A DNA stretch of 64,000 nt from the NCBI RefSeq assembly GCF_004403185.1, contig NZ_SOHJ01000011.1:434001-498000 (forward strand), written 5' to 3'. Shown piece by piece: positions 16,587 through 26,226 of this stretch; the stretch's first letter is position 1; every line of letters begins with the position of its first letter. Below the pieces are notes generated by a model. It was not told where the DNA came from. It searched no databases and saw only the letters and a list, made by a program, of their open reading frames with translations. The position numbers and the translations under genes are program-made. The DNA is from Cryobacterium suzukii. Lineage in GTDB: Bacteria > Actinomycetota > Actinomycetes > Actinomycetales > Microbacteriaceae.

Positions 16587-18101
16587 CTACTGCACGTCTT
16601 CGTCTACCCAGTCGAGGGTCTTCGTGACGGCCTTCTTCCAATTGCGCAGGAGACGAGCGGCTTCCTCTGGGTCCATGGCGGGCTCCCAGCGGGAGTCCTC
16701 CTGCCAGTTGGAACGGAGGTCGTCGAGGCCGCTCCAGAAACCCACGGCGAGGCCGGCCGCGTAGGCGGCGCCCAAGGCTGTGGTCTCCGCGACAACCGGC
16801 CGAACGACCGGCACGCCGATGATATCGGCCTGGAACTGCATGAGCAGGTCGTTGGCCGTGGCACCACCATCGACCTTGAGCTCGGTCAGCGGCACCCCGG
16901 AGTCCGCGTTGACCGCGTCGAGCACCTCGCGGGTCTGATAAGCGATGGCCTCCAGCGCTGCCCGGGCGATGTGACCCTTGTTCACATAGCGGGTGAGACC
17001 GACGAGGGCTCCGCGCGCGTCCGACCGCCAATACGGCGCGAACAGGCCGGAGAAGGCGGGCACGAAGTAGGCACCACCATTGTCGGTGACCGTCTTGGCG
17101 AGGTCTTCGATCTCGGAGGCATTCTTGATGATGCCGAGCTGGTCCCGCATCCACTGCACGAGCGAGCCGGTGACAGCGATCGACCCCTCGAGGGCGTAGT
17201 GCACCGGGGCGTCGCCGAGCTTGTAGCCCACGGTGGTGAGCAGGCCGTTCTTCGAGTGGATGATGTCGAGACCGGTGTTGAAGATCAGAAAGTTTCCGGT
17301 GCCGTAGGTGTTTTTCGCCTCGCCCTGATCGAACGCAGCCTGGCCGAAGGTCGCGGCCTGCTGGTCACCGAGGATTCCGGCTATCGGCACCTCGCGCAGC
17401 AGGCTGTGCCCGCTAGCGATGCCGTACACCTCGGATGACGACTTGATCTCCGGCAGCATCGACTTCGGCACGTCGAAGATACTCAGGATCTCATCGTCCC
17501 ACTGCAAGGTTTCCAAGTCCATGAACATGGTTCGGCTGGCGTTGGTGACGTCGGTCGCGTGCACGCCGCCCTCGGTGCCGCCGGTCAGGTTCCACAGCAC
17601 CCAGGAGTCGGTCGTGCCGAACAGGAGGTCGCCGGCATCCGCTTTCGCGCGTGCCCCTTCAACGTTTTCCAAGATCCAGACGATCTTGGTTCCGGAGAAG
17701 TAGGTGGCCAGCGGCAAGCCGACCTTCGCCTTGAACCGATCGATGCCACCATCCGCTGCCAAGCGGTCGACGATCGGCTGCGTGCGGGTGTCCTGCCAGA
17801 CGATGGCGTTATAGACGGGCACGCCGGTGGTCTTGTCCCAGACGACAGCGGTTTCGCGCTGGTTGGTGATGCCGACGGCTTCGATGTCGTGGCGGGTGAT
17901 GTTCGCCTTCGACAGCGCCTGGCCGATGGCCTCACGGGTGTTGTCCCAAATTTCCTTCGGGTCATGCTCGACCCAGCCGGCCTGCGGCAGAATCTGTTCG
18001 TGCTCAAGCTGACCGGTCGAAATAATCGACCCAGCCTTGTCGAAGACGATCGCGCGGGAGCTCGTGGTTCCCTGGTCGATGGCGAGAACGTACTTGGCCA
18101 T
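16587..18101 (-). CDS. glpK: Glycerol kinase
   Basis: 504-residue FGGY-family kinase forming sn-glycerol 3-phosphate from glycerol and ATP, trapping glycerol in the cytoplasm. Motifs: [15 protein letters not shown] at the N-terminus, GVTNQRET-like [33 protein letters not shown] and the C-terminal [18 protein letters not shown]. The frame stays open far upstream, but [11 protein letters not shown] is the true N-terminus and GGAG lies seven bases before this ATG. It follows glpF by 67 bases. The downstream side carries the GGT tract and a 92-bp element. Confidence 0.97.
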   Translation of the reverse strand: MAKYVLAIDQGTTSSRAIVFDKAGSIISTGQLEHEQILPQAGWVEHDPKEIWDNTREAIGQALSKANITRHDIEAVGITNQRETAVVWDKTTGVPVYNAIVWQDTRTQPIVDRLAADGGIDRFKAKVGLPLATYFSGTKIVWILENVEGARAKADAGDLLFGTTDSWVLWNLTGGTEGGVHATDVTNASRTMFMDLETLQWDDEILSIFDVPKSMLPEIKSSSEVYGIASGHSLLREVPIAGILGDQQAATFGQAAFDQGEAKNTYGTGNFLIFNTGLDIIHSKNGLLTTVGYKLGDAPVHYALEGSIAVTGSLVQWMRDQLGIIKNASEIEDLAKTVTDNGGAYFVPAFSGLFAPYWRSDARGALVGLTRYVNKGHIARAALEAIAYQTREVLDAVNADSGVPLTELKVDGGATANDLLMQFQADIIGVPVVRPVVAETTALGAAYAAGLAVGFWSGLDDLRSNWQEDSRWEPAMDPEEAARLLRNWKKAVTKTLDWVDEDVQ

Positions 18102-18168
18102 GTGTAACTCCTTTGTTGTTCCAGGTGAGAAATACGATGTTGAAACGATAAAGACTATGTCGGCAGGC

Positions 18169-18927
18169 TTAGCCCAGGACGGGCAGCAGCACACCCGATG
18201 ACGCGCCGGCGAGCACACCGCCGATGATAGGACCGAGAACCGGAACCCAAGAGTAGGACCAGTCGCTGCCGCCCTTGCCCTTGATCGGCAGCAGGAAGTG
18301 CGCGATGCGGGGACCGAGGTCACGCGCGGGGTTGATGGCGTACCCGGTGGGCCCACCGAGCGAGGCACCGATGGCGATCACCAACAGCGCCACCGGCAGC
18401 GCGCCAAGTGCGGCCAACCCGCCAGCATCGCCATTGCGGCCGAATCCGATGACCACGAAGACGAGCACAAAGGTGCCGATGATCTCGGTGACGAGGTTCC
18501 ACCCGTAAGAGCGGATGGCCGGCCCGGTCGAGAAGACGCCGAGCTTGTTGGCGGCATCCGGCTCCTGATCGAAGTGCTGCTTGTAGGCGAGCCAGACAAC
18601 AACGGCACCGAGAATACCGCCGATCATCTGCGCCCCGATGTAGGTCAATGTCGATACAACGTTGACGGGCACGCCTGAGACGAAGGTGTCTTCCCCGCTC
18701 GCGATGAGACCGAGAGTGACGGCCGGGTTCAGGTGGGCACCGGAGTTGTAGGCGGCGATGACGCCGGCGTAGACCGCGAGGCCCCAACCGATCGTGACCA
18801 TGAGAAAACCACCGCCAAAGCCCTTGTTCTTGGCGAGTGCGACGTTGGCCACCACACCGCAGCCGAGTAATACGAGGATGGCCGTTCCCACGACCTCTGA
18901 CATAAAGACGACACCGAGATTGTCCAC
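18169..18927 (-). CDS. glpF: Glycerol uptake facilitator (aquaglyceroporin)
   Basis: 252-residue MIP-family channel for glycerol entry. Both pore motifs are present: HLNPAVTLG in the first half and [10 protein letters not shown] in the second. The Asp after the second NPAR is the mark of glycerol-permeable members. Six membrane helices are evident. First gene of glpF-glpK, probably co-transcribed. A 16-bp operator-like palindrome lies about 115 bases upstream. Confidence 0.95.
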   Translation of the reverse strand: MDNLGVVFMSEVVGTAILVLLGCGVVANVALAKNKGFGGGFLMVTIGWGLAVYAGVIAAYNSGAHLNPAVTLGLIASGEDTFVSGVPVNVVSTLTYIGAQMIGGILGAVVVWLAYKQHFDQEPDAANKLGVFSTGPAIRSYGWNLVTEIIGTFVLVFVVIGFGRNGDAGGLAALGALPVALLVIAIGASLGGPTGYAINPARDLGPRIAHFLLPIKGKGGSDWSYSWVPVLGPIIGGVLAGASSGVLLPVLG

Positions 18928-19041
18928 ATTGACCTTTCAGATGGGGTGCTGTTCACCGCACGCAACCGTGTTGTCGAGTGCGGCTGTCGTGCGTGTTGTC
19001 TAAAACGTATCGGCGCACGGGCCAGAGTGAGCAGGTTTCTC

Positions 19042-19057
19042 CTGCACGTTCGTGCAG
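19042..19057. promoter_or_regulatory. Operator-like palindrome upstream of glpF
   Basis: CTGCACG-TT-CGTGCAG is a perfect 7-bp inverted repeat with two central bases. It matches in 13 of 16 positions the degenerate palindrome TTGMACRTAYGTKCAA drawn from the site between glpD and the SorC-type gene. Probable binding site of that regulator, controlling glpFK (inference). Confidence 0.55.
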
Positions 19058-19088
19058 ATTGTCAGTACTCGTCAGCCCCGAGAGGGGG

Positions 19089-20828
19089 TTAGTCGACCAG
19101 AACGGCTTCGGCGACCGGGGCGAGGTCGACCCCGTGCACGTCGATCAAGGTACCGCGAGCCAGCTCGATCTCTTCAGCGCAGCGTGCGGCATCCCAGCCG
19201 AGAACGGGGGCGACGACGAGCGCCAACTCCTCGATCAGAGGAGTGGTCACGCTGCCAACGAAGGCCAGGCTGGTGCGGCGCAGCAGTACGTCGATCAGCC
19301 GCACGACGCCCTCGAACCCGGCTAAAAACTCGATTTCGCGCCGCGTATAGGCGGCGTTGTGCACGAGGGGGGCATCCGCTGGACCGACCGGATCGATGAG
19401 AAAGTCAATAACCTCGCTCGCCCTGGTGCCGTAGCGAGCGAGCAGGGCCGCGGCGCGATCGGTGCCCACCTCGTCGCCGTGGGAAGTGACCCAAACCAGG
19501 TGGGCAGCCTCCGAGGCCGGCCAGTCGCGGCCGCCACCGATAGCGAGGCCCTCGGTAGAGACAGTGCGCGGCAGGCCGAGCAGTTTCAGGATGTCGGTGC
19601 TCAAGTTCTCGGCGAGGGCGCGGAAGGTGGTCCACTTGCCGCCGACCAGGCTGAGCAGGGTGCCGTCAGCGGCGTCGGTGCGGGGCAACGGCCGGGACTC
19701 AATGCGGTAGTCGCGGGAGACGAAACCCGGTGTTTCATCGTCGTGTCGCGGTAACGGACGCACACCGGCGAAGCGAAACACGATGTGCGAACGATCGACC
19801 TGCACCGTTGGGAAAACGTGCGCGACCAGATCGAAGAAATAATCGATCTCGTCTTCGGTGCAGCGAATGGGCTGGGTCATGTCGTGCTCGAGGTCGGTGG
19901 TACCGACCAGAACGCGACCCTTGAGCGGGTAGATCAACACGATGCGGCCGTCTTCGTGCTCGAAGAAGATCTCCCGGCCTCCGGTCGCTGCCAGGAGTGC
20001 CGGGTTGTCGAGCACGACGTGGGAACCCTTGGTGCCGCCCATGAAAGTGCTCGGCTGGCCGAGAGCGTCATTGGTCAGGTCGGTCCACGGCCCGCTCGTG
20101 TTGACGACGATATCCGCTTGAAAAGTGAATTCTTCACCGGTGATGCTGTTGCGAAGGAGCACGCCGCTTTCGTTCATGCCGGCTGCCTCGACATAGTTGG
20201 CGGCACGAGCGTGCGGACCGGCGTCGAGGCCGTCGCGCAGCACGTCGAGGGCGAGGCGTTCGGGGTCATGCATGGCGGCGTCGTAGTAGGTGGCCGTGTA
20301 CTTGAGGCCAGGGTTCAGCAGCGGCAGGGCGGCGAGTGCCTTGGTGCGGCCCGTGAATTCGTGGCGGGGTACCGTTCCACCGTCACGGGAGAAGGCGTCG
20401 TAGATCATCATGCCGATTTTGATAAGCATTGCGCCGCGCTCGACGTGCTTGGCGCCCTGCTTGTGGGTGAGAAAACGCAGCGGCGCGGCCATCGCGCCCG
20501 AGAAGGTCGAGAAGATGGGAATGGTCGTCTGCAACGGCTTGACGTAGTGCGGCGCGATCTTGAGCAGGCCGTTGCGTTCCTCGACCGACTCCTTGACCAG
20601 GCGGAACTCTCCATTTTCGAGGTAGCGCACGCCGCCGTGGATCATGTGCGAGCTGGCCGACGAGGCGCCGGAGACGTAATCGTTCTTGTCAACGATGACC
20701 ACGTCGACGCCTTGCAGGGCCAGATCGCGAAAGGTGGCAATGCCGTTGATACCGGCGCCGATGATGAGCACCTGAGCGCTCGGGCGCTTGGAGATTGCAG
20801 TCGAAGTCTGTGAGTTCAAGAACGACAT
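19089..20828 (-). CDS. glpD: Aerobic glycerol-3-phosphate dehydrogenase
   Basis: 579-residue FAD enzyme that oxidises glycerol 3-phosphate to dihydroxyacetone phosphate and passes electrons to quinone at the membrane. The dinucleotide fold VLIIGAGINGIATFRDLALQG lies at about residues 19-39; GGVRYLENGEFRLVKE, VNTSGPWTDL and the VRPLPRHDD segment are conserved. The C-terminal helical domain (DAAP_C type) is complete. Start chosen at ATG 20828 with GAGGTG six bases upstream; a longer frame has no support. It ends 161 bases before glpF in the same direction. Confidence 0.95.
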   Translation of the reverse strand: MSFLNSQTSTAISKRPSAQVLIIGAGINGIATFRDLALQGVDVVIVDKNDYVSGASSASSHMIHGGVRYLENGEFRLVKESVEERNGLLKIAPHYVKPLQTTIPIFSTFSGAMAAPLRFLTHKQGAKHVERGAMLIKIGMMIYDAFSRDGGTVPRHEFTGRTKALAALPLLNPGLKYTATYYDAAMHDPERLALDVLRDGLDAGPHARAANYVEAAGMNESGVLLRNSITGEEFTFQADIVVNTSGPWTDLTNDALGQPSTFMGGTKGSHVVLDNPALLAATGGREIFFEHEDGRIVLIYPLKGRVLVGTTDLEHDMTQPIRCTEDEIDYFFDLVAHVFPTVQVDRSHIVFRFAGVRPLPRHDDETPGFVSRDYRIESRPLPRTDAADGTLLSLVGGKWTTFRALAENLSTDILKLLGLPRTVSTEGLAIGGGRDWPASEAAHLVWVTSHGDEVGTDRAAALLARYGTRASEVIDFLIDPVGPADAPLVHNAAYTRREIEFLAGFEGVVRLIDVLLRRTSLAFVGSVTTPLIEELALVVAPVLGWDAARCAEEIELARGTLIDVHGVDLAPVAEAVLVD

Positions 20829-20926
20829 TGTTGTCACCTCTGTCTCGGGGATTGCCCGAAAATTTGCGTAGGGCAAGCCATATGAATAGATTCAGTCTGA
20901 CAGTCCGACACAATTTCTCAATCGGA

Positions 20927-20942
20927 TTGAACATACGTGCAA
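20927..20942. promoter_or_regulatory. Operator-like palindrome between glpD and the SorC-family regulator
   Basis: TTGAACATACGTGCAA is an imperfect palindrome (12 of 16 positions symmetric). It overlaps the ribosome-binding region of the SorC-family gene and lies about 100 bases upstream of glpD, so it could serve both divergent genes. It resembles the palindrome upstream of glpF. Confidence 0.5.
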
Positions 20943-20950
20943 GGAGCCCC

Positions 20951-21925
20951 GTGACCTTCGATACCGATCCCGCACAGTCCGATCGCAGCCGTGACGCCCT
21001 GACCGCCGCGCACCTGTATTACATGCAGGACCTCACGATGGATGCCATCGCTCAGGAGCTGCACACCTCCCGTTCCTCGGTCTCCCGCCTGCTCAGCCAC
21101 GCGCGCGAGACCGGCCTGGTGGATATTCAGATTAAGTCTCCACTGGATGCTCCGAGTCACCTCGAGCAGCAGATCGAGGCTCGATTTCAGATCACCGCTC
21201 ACGTCGTTCCGGTGCCGGACAGCGCGAATGACGTCGATCGGCTCGAGCGTGTCGCCCTCTCGGTTGCACGGATTCTCGGCCAATACTTCGACTCAAACAT
21301 GACTATGGGTATCGCCTGGGGTTCCACCATGAACGCGATCAGCCGGCACATCACTCCTAAACAGACCCACAACTCTCAAATCGTGCAGCTGAACGGTGCC
21401 GGAAACATGCGCACGACCGGCCTGGGCTATGCGAGCGAAATTCTCGGCCGTTTCGGCACGGCGTTCGGCGCGCACGTGCAGCAGTTTCCGGTGCCCGCCT
21501 TCTTCGACGACCCGGCTACCAAGCAGGCATTGTGGCGGGAGCGCAGCGTCAGCCGCCTGCTCGAGATGCAGGCCATCATGGACATCGCCTTATTCGGTCT
21601 CGGTTCCCCCTTCTCCGGCGTGGTCAGCCGCGTCTACGCGGGCGGCTATCTCGAACAGGCCGAATTCGATGCGCTCGGCGCAGCCGGCGTGGTCGGCGAC
21701 GTGGCGACGGTCTTCTACCGCGCTGACGGCTCGGCCGACGGTATCGCCCTGAACGAACGGTCCACCGGCCCGGACTTCACCGTGCTGCGGCGCACGCCGC
21801 GCCGCATCTGCGTCGTGGCTGGCCGCTCCAAGCTCGCTAGCCTGCGCGGTGCCCTCGCCGCATCGCTCATCACCGACCTATTCGTCGATGAGAGCACTGC
21901 CCGCGCGCTGGTCGAGGCCCCCTGA
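20951..21925 (+). CDS. SorC/DeoR-type sugar-binding transcriptional regulator (probable glycerol regulator)
   Basis: 324-residue regulator. The N-terminal helix-turn-helix (QDLTMDAIAQELHTSRSSVSRLLSHARETGL, about residues 25-55) is followed by a SorC-type effector domain with GIAWGSTMNAI, VQLNGAG and FGLGSPFSGV motifs; these proteins respond to phosphorylated sugars. GTG 20951 with AAGGAG four bases upstream is preferred over the longer frame, and gives the usual family length. Divergent from glpD and adjacent to glpFK, so a role in glycerol 3-phosphate or triose-phosphate control is likely (inference). Confidence 0.85.
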   Translation: MTFDTDPAQSDRSRDALTAAHLYYMQDLTMDAIAQELHTSRSSVSRLLSHARETGLVDIQIKSPLDAPSHLEQQIEARFQITAHVVPVPDSANDVDRLERVALSVARILGQYFDSNMTMGIAWGSTMNAISRHITPKQTHNSQIVQLNGAGNMRTTGLGYASEILGRFGTAFGAHVQQFPVPAFFDDPATKQALWRERSVSRLLEMQAIMDIALFGLGSPFSGVVSRVYAGGYLEQAEFDALGAAGVVGDVATVFYRADGSADGIALNERSTGPDFTVLRRTPRRICVVAGRSKLASLRGALAASLITDLFVDESTARALVEAP

Positions 21926-21983
21926 CATCGTTACCCCCACAGAGGATGTCCCCAGGAATACCACAACGTGCAGCCTGTTGCAC

Positions 21984-21989
21984 TATAAC
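21984..21989 (+). promoter_or_regulatory. -10 element (TATAAC) for the riboflavin operon
   Basis: TATAAC lies about 25 bases before the first pairing strand of the FMN riboswitch, where the transcript should begin. A recognisable -35 is less clear. Confidence 0.45.
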
Positions 21990-22011
21990 TAGAAGTAGAA
22001 CTTGCAGTACA

Positions 22012-22150
22012 CGTGCTCCGGGGTCGGTGTAATTCCGAACCGGCGGTTAAAGTCCGCGACCCGTTAGTCCCTTGAGATTGTTCGAGGGACCAGCGGTTGA
22101 GCTGGTGAAACTCCAGCACCGACGGTCAAAGTCCGGACGGGAGGCGCACG
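22012..22150 (+). ncRNA. FMN riboswitch (RFN element)
   Basis: All conserved RFN blocks are in order: GGGGTCGGTG and AATTCCGAACCGGCGGTTAA, AGTCCGCGACCC, a variable hairpin (arms GTCCCT and AGGGAC), then GAGCTGGTGAAACTCCAGC, CCGACGGTCAAAGTCCGGA and GGGAGG. The outer stem pairs CGTGC near 22012 with GCACG near 22150. It lies about 90 bases upstream of ribD and should shut off the riboflavin operon when FMN binds. The short spacing to the ribD start suggests control of translation initiation, though termination cannot be excluded. Confidence 0.93.
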
Positions 22151-22239
22151 AGTTGGTTGGCTCCTATGGTCGACCGACGGGTTTGTGCATGCTGCACACC
22201 CCATACCCCCGGAGCTCGTCCGACACGGATGAGGGCGGG

Positions 22240-23283
22240 ATGACAAACAACGCGGCAGTCGGCCTGGACAGCCCGGTCCTGGCCAGCGCAATGCGCCGAG
22301 CCCTCGAACTTGCCGCCCGCGGTCCGGACACCGGCGTGAACCCACGGGTCGGCTGCGTCATTCTGAACGCCAACGGCGAGACCCTCGCCGAAGGCTGGCA
22401 TCGCGGCGCCGGCAGCCGGCACGCCGAGGTCGACGCGCTATCCCAGCTCGCCCCCGGGCTGTCCCGAGGCAGCACCGTCGTCGTCACACTCGAACCGTGC
22501 AACCATGTCGGCCGCACCGGTCCGTGCGCGGTGGCCCTGATCGACGCCGGCGTCGCCCGCGTCATCTACTCCGTGACCGACCCCGGCGAGCACTCCTGCG
22601 GCGGTGCCAAGCGGCTGCACACGGCCGGCATCGCGGTGGAGGGTGGCCTGCTCGCCGACGACGGCGAGACCCTTCTCGGCGACTGGCTTGTCGCCGCCCG
22701 CCTCGGCCGCCCCTTCATCACGCTCAAGTGGGCATCCAGCCTCGACGGTCGCGCGGCCGCTTTCGATGGCTCCAGCCGCTGGATCACGGGCGCGACGGCC
22801 CGCCTCGACGTGCACCGGCGTCGCGCCGCCAGCGATTCAATCCTGGTCGGCACCGGCACCGTGCTCGCCGACGACCCGGCACTGACCGCCCGCGACTTCG
22901 CTGGCGATCTCCTCGCCGGGCAGCCCATTCCCGTGGTCGTCGGCCGACGAACGTTGCCGGCATCCGCTGCGGTATTCGCACACCCGCACCCGCCACTATT
23001 TTTCGACGGCCTCGACCTGCCTGGCCTGCTGGCCGACCTGCACAAGCGGGCCGTGCGCACCGTGTTCATCGAGGGCGGGCCCACCGTGGCAAGTGCCTTC
23101 GTCGCCGCTGGGCTGGTCGACGAGTACCTGATCTACCTGGCGCCGACGCTGATCGGTGGCCCCCGACTGGCCCTTGGCGATATCGGCGTAGAAACCATCG
23201 GCGAGCAGCGTCGCCTCTCCATCCACTCCCTCCACCGCCTCGGCGACGATATTCTCATCGTTGCGCGGCCGCAAACCACCTAA
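22240..23283 (+). CDS. ribD: Bifunctional pyrimidine deaminase/reductase of riboflavin synthesis
   Basis: 347-residue two-domain enzyme performing steps two and three of riboflavin synthesis. The N-terminal deaminase has zinc motifs HAEVDAL and PCNHVGRTGPC; the C-terminal NADPH reductase has ASSLDGRAA, SILVGTGTVLADDP and IEGGPTVASAF. The frame is open into the riboswitch, but ATG 22240 with GAGGGCGGG just upstream gives the normal family length. First gene of ribD-ribE-ribBA-ribH, downstream of the FMN riboswitch. Confidence 0.95.
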   Translation: MTNNAAVGLDSPVLASAMRRALELAARGPDTGVNPRVGCVILNANGETLAEGWHRGAGSRHAEVDALSQLAPGLSRGSTVVVTLEPCNHVGRTGPCAVALIDAGVARVIYSVTDPGEHSCGGAKRLHTAGIAVEGGLLADDGETLLGDWLVAARLGRPFITLKWASSLDGRAAAFDGSSRWITGATARLDVHRRRAASDSILVGTGTVLADDPALTARDFAGDLLAGQPIPVVVGRRTLPASAAVFAHPHPPLFFDGLDLPGLLADLHKRAVRTVFIEGGPTVASAFVAAGLVDEYLIYLAPTLIGGPRLALGDIGVETIGEQRRLSIHSLHRLGDDILIVARPQTT

Positions 23284-23290
23284 GGAACCC

Positions 23291-23950
23291 ATGTTCACCG
23301 GAATCATTGAGGAGCTCGGCCAGATCGAGCGCATCGAGACCACAGCGGATGCTGCCCGCTTCACCATCCGCGGCCCGCTCGTGGTCGAGGGCGCCGGCCA
23401 CGGCGACTCGATCGCCGTCTCGGGGGTCTGCCTCACCGTGGTGGAGCGCACCGCCGAAACTTTCACGGCCGACGTGATGGCGCAGACCCTGCACATGTCG
23501 ACGCTGTCCGACGCCCGCGTCGGCTCCCCGGTCAACCTCGAACGCGCAGCGCTCGTCGGCGGGCGCCTCGGCGGTCACATCGTGCAGGGCCACATCGACG
23601 GCACAAGCACCGTGCTCGCCATCACACCGGGAGACGCCTGGCGGGTGCTGCGATTCAGCCTTTCCCCCCACCTTGCCCAGCTCGTGGTCGACAAGGGCTC
23701 GATCGCAATCGACGGCGTCTCGCTTACGGTGAGCAACATCAGCCCTGCCACCGAGGCGACTCAGTGGTTCGAGGTGTCACTCATACCAGAAACCCTCTCC
23801 GCCACAACCCTCGGCGAGCGCCGGGTCGGCGACCTCGTCAACATCGAGACCGACATTCTGGCCCGCCACGTTGAACGAATGCTGGCCCTCGGCGCCGCCG
23901 CAAAAACCCCAGAATCCCAGCACGCAACCGCACCAAGGAGCGCATCATGA
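23291..23950 (+). CDS. ribE: Riboflavin synthase alpha chain
   Basis: 219-residue enzyme that dismutates two 6,7-dimethyl-8-ribityllumazine molecules to riboflavin. It starts with the diagnostic MFTGIIEELG and has two homologous lumazine-binding barrels, each with a GDSIAVSGVCLTV- or KGSIAIDGVSLTV-type motif, and GHIVQGHIDGT in between. AAGGA sits four bases before the ATG. Its stop region overlaps the ribBA start by four bases. Symbol follows the Gram-positive/actinobacterial usage (also called ribC). Confidence 0.95.
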   Translation: MFTGIIEELGQIERIETTADAARFTIRGPLVVEGAGHGDSIAVSGVCLTVVERTAETFTADVMAQTLHMSTLSDARVGSPVNLERAALVGGRLGGHIVQGHIDGTSTVLAITPGDAWRVLRFSLSPHLAQLVVDKGSIAIDGVSLTVSNISPATEATQWFEVSLIPETLSATTLGERRVGDLVNIETDILARHVERMLALGAAAKTPESQHATAPRSAS

Positions 23951-25206
23951 GTCTCGCCGATATTCCCTCCGCACTGGACGCCCTGCGCCTCGGCCGACCG
24001 GTCATCGTCGCCGACGACGAGGGCCGCGAAAATGAGGGTGACGTCATCATCTCGGCCCAGCTCGCCACCCAGGAATGGATCGCCTGGACCGTGCGCTACT
24101 CGTCCGGGTTCATCTGCGCGCCGATGACCAACGAGCTCGCCGACCAGCTCGATTTGCCGGTGATGGTCGTGAACAACGAAGATCCGCTCGGCACCAACTA
24201 CACGGTGAGCGTCGACGCCGCCGACCGGCTGTCGACCGGGATCAGCGCCGCCGACCGCGCCCACACCCTGCGGGTGCTCGCCGACCCCGCGTCGGCACCG
24301 GCGAGCCTGCACCGCCCCGGCCACATCCTGCCGCTGCGTGCCAGAGATGGCGGCGTGCGCGAACGGGGCGGCCATACCGAAGCCGGTGTCGACCTGATGA
24401 AACTGGCCGGTCTGGTTCCAGTCGCGGCGATTGCCGAGATCGTCGCCGAAGACGGTGAGATGATGCGCCTCCCCGGCTTGCTCGAACTCGGGGAGCGAGA
24501 GGGTCTGCTCGTCATCACGATCAAAGACCTGATCAGCTACCTCAATGAGTTTCATCCCGACGAGGCCCTGCCGACACTCGCCCCGCTCATCGAGGCACCG
24601 CGGGTCGACTTCGAAGTGGAGACGACGGTACCCACGCGGCACGGTGCTTTCCGGGTACGCGCATACCGGGACCGCTCGACCGGTGCCGACCACGTTGCTC
24701 TCGTTGCGGGCACCCCGGTCGACGGCGCCATCGTGCGCGTGCACTCCGAGTGTCTCACCGGCGAAGCGTTCGGCTCGCTCAAGTGTGAGTGCGGACCGCA
24801 GCTGAACGCTTCGCTCGACATCATCCAGGCGGAAGGCGGCGTGGTCGTCTACCTGCGCGGCCAGGAGGGGCGCGGCATCGGCCTCATCAACAAGCTGCGG
24901 GCCTATGCGCTGCAGGAAGACGGCCTCGACACCCTTGACGCCAACCTGGCGCTGGGTCTACCCGGTGACAGCCGCGACTATGGCGCGGCCACGAGCATCC
25001 TGCACGATCTGGGATTGCGCGAGGTACGACTGCTGACCAACAATCCCGAAAAAGTGCGCCAGCTCGAGCTACACGGCATCACCGTGACCGAGCGTGTACC
25101 GCTTGTCGTCGGCATCGGGGAGTTCAACGAGGAGTACGTTGCTACCAAACGGGACCGGATGGGGCACCATATCTCCAACATCGAAATCATGAATGGAATC
25201 GCCTAA
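23947..25206 (+). CDS. ribBA: Bifunctional DHBP synthase / GTP cyclohydrolase II
   Basis: 419-residue fusion supplying both precursors of riboflavin. The N-terminal 3,4-dihydroxy-2-butanone 4-phosphate synthase has [11 protein letters not shown] and SSGFICAPM with the catalytic Glu/Cys region and RPGHILPL-type motif; the C-terminal GTP cyclohydrolase II has [20 protein letters not shown] with the zinc Cys ligands and [17 protein letters not shown]. Both active sites look intact. It overlaps ribE by four bases and ribH by one base (TAATG). Confidence 0.96.
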   Translation: MSLADIPSALDALRLGRPVIVADDEGRENEGDVIISAQLATQEWIAWTVRYSSGFICAPMTNELADQLDLPVMVVNNEDPLGTNYTVSVDAADRLSTGISAADRAHTLRVLADPASAPASLHRPGHILPLRARDGGVRERGGHTEAGVDLMKLAGLVPVAAIAEIVAEDGEMMRLPGLLELGEREGLLVITIKDLISYLNEFHPDEALPTLAPLIEAPRVDFEVETTVPTRHGAFRVRAYRDRSTGADHVALVAGTPVDGAIVRVHSECLTGEAFGSLKCECGPQLNASLDIIQAEGGVVVYLRGQEGRGIGLINKLRAYALQEDGLDTLDANLALGLPGDSRDYGAATSILHDLGLREVRLLTNNPEKVRQLELHGITVTERVPLVVGIGEFNEEYVATKRDRMGHHISNIEIMNGIA

Positions 25207-25682
25207 TGGCTGGAACCGGACCCACAATCACCGTTGACGGACGCGGCCTGCGCGTCGTCATCGTAGCCGGACAGTGGCACGACGTGATCACCGACGGCCT
25301 CATCGCCGGTGCCACCCGGGTACTCGAAGCGAGCAACGCCGAGTTCTCGCTCGTGCGGGTACCGGGCAGCTTCGAGCTGCCCGTCACCTGCAAGGTCGCT
25401 CTGGACAGCGGGGCCGATGCTGTCGTCGCCCTCGGTGTGATCATTCGCGGCGGCACCCCCCACTTCGACTTCGTGTCGAATGCGGCAACGGATGGCCTCA
25501 CCCGCGTCGCGCTCGACACCGGCAAGCCGGTTGGCTTTGGCGTGCTGACGCTGGACGATGAGCAACAGGGTCTCGACCGGGCCGGACTACCCGGTTCGAA
25601 GGAAGACAAGGGCGCGGAGGCGGCATCCGCTGCTCTGGCCACCGCGCTGGTGCTTCGGGAGCTACGCGGGCACATCGGGTAA
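25206..25682 (+). CDS. ribH: 6,7-dimethyl-8-ribityllumazine synthase
   Basis: 158-residue lumazine synthase, condensing the ribityl-pyrimidine with DHBP; assembles into pentamers or icosahedra. Motifs: [32 protein letters not shown] with the catalytic His, and [17 protein letters not shown]. Start codon shares one base with the ribBA stop. Last recognised gene of the riboflavin operon. Confidence 0.96.
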   Translation: MAGTGPTITVDGRGLRVVIVAGQWHDVITDGLIAGATRVLEASNAEFSLVRVPGSFELPVTCKVALDSGADAVVALGVIIRGGTPHFDFVSNAATDGLTRVALDTGKPVGFGVLTLDDEQQGLDRAGLPGSKEDKGAEAASAALATALVLRELRGHIG

Positions 25683-25703
25683 TTAGAGGTGCGTTTGAGT
25701 GCC

Positions 25704-25709
25704 TAGGCT
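25704..25709 (+). promoter_or_regulatory. -10 hexamer TAGGCT, leaderless start of the small membrane protein gene
   Basis: TAGGCT, six bases (GAACGC), then ATG at 25716; indicates separate transcription from ribH. Confidence 0.55.
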
Positions 25710-25715
25710 GAACGC

Positions 25716-26072
25716 ATGGACCTTCTACGCAACATTCTGCTCATTCTGCACTTCGTCGGTTTGGCCTCGCTGCTTGGTGGCTTCCTCGTGCAGATCAAGC
25801 CGATCATTGCCGGCAAGGGCACGATTGTCGCCGCGATGTTCCACGGTGCGCTGACCCAGTTGGTCACCGGTGTGCTGCTCGTCGGCATCATCGAAATGGG
25901 CTCGCTCGGCCATATCGACAACATCAAGATCGGCCTCAAGCTGCTCGTGCTGATCGTGATCACCGTGCTCGTGATCGTGAACCGCAAGAAGCCGAGCGTG
26001 TCCTCGCTCGTGCTGTGGGCCATCGGCGCCCTGACCTTCGCCAACATCGTGATCGCGGTGCTCTGGAAGTAA
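25716..26072 (+). CDS. Small four-helix membrane protein, unknown function
   Basis: 118 residues, nearly all hydrophobic, with four predicted membrane segments (about residues 4-27, 36-62, 70-88 and 95-116) joined by short polar loops. No catalytic motif is apparent. A leaderless promoter element is directly upstream, so it is probably not part of the rib operon despite lying 33 bases beyond ribH. I do not recognise a named family; similar small proteins are common in Micrococcales as far as I recall. Confidence 0.75.
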   Translation: MDLLRNILLILHFVGLASLLGGFLVQIKPIIAGKGTIVAAMFHGALTQLVTGVLLVGIIEMGSLGHIDNIKIGLKLLVLIVITVLVIVNRKKPSVSSLVLWAIGALTFANIVIAVLWK

Positions 26073-26226
26073 CGGGTCGCGAAGGCGATAGCCCCGGGGG
26101 TAAGCTGTTTTGTGACCTCTACACGCGGCCACACCACTATTCGTGCGTAAACGCTTCCGCGGGAAGTCAGATCGACTTGCGGGTTTCGTCGGCGCTCAGC
26201 CATCCCGACCGGAGCGTTTCACCTTC

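Noticed and set aside
18102-18368. Extended N-terminus of glycerol kinase
   Set aside because: The conserved kinase N-terminus and the GGAG site both point to 18101; the extension is Arg/Ser-rich non-coding sequence running into the glpF gene.
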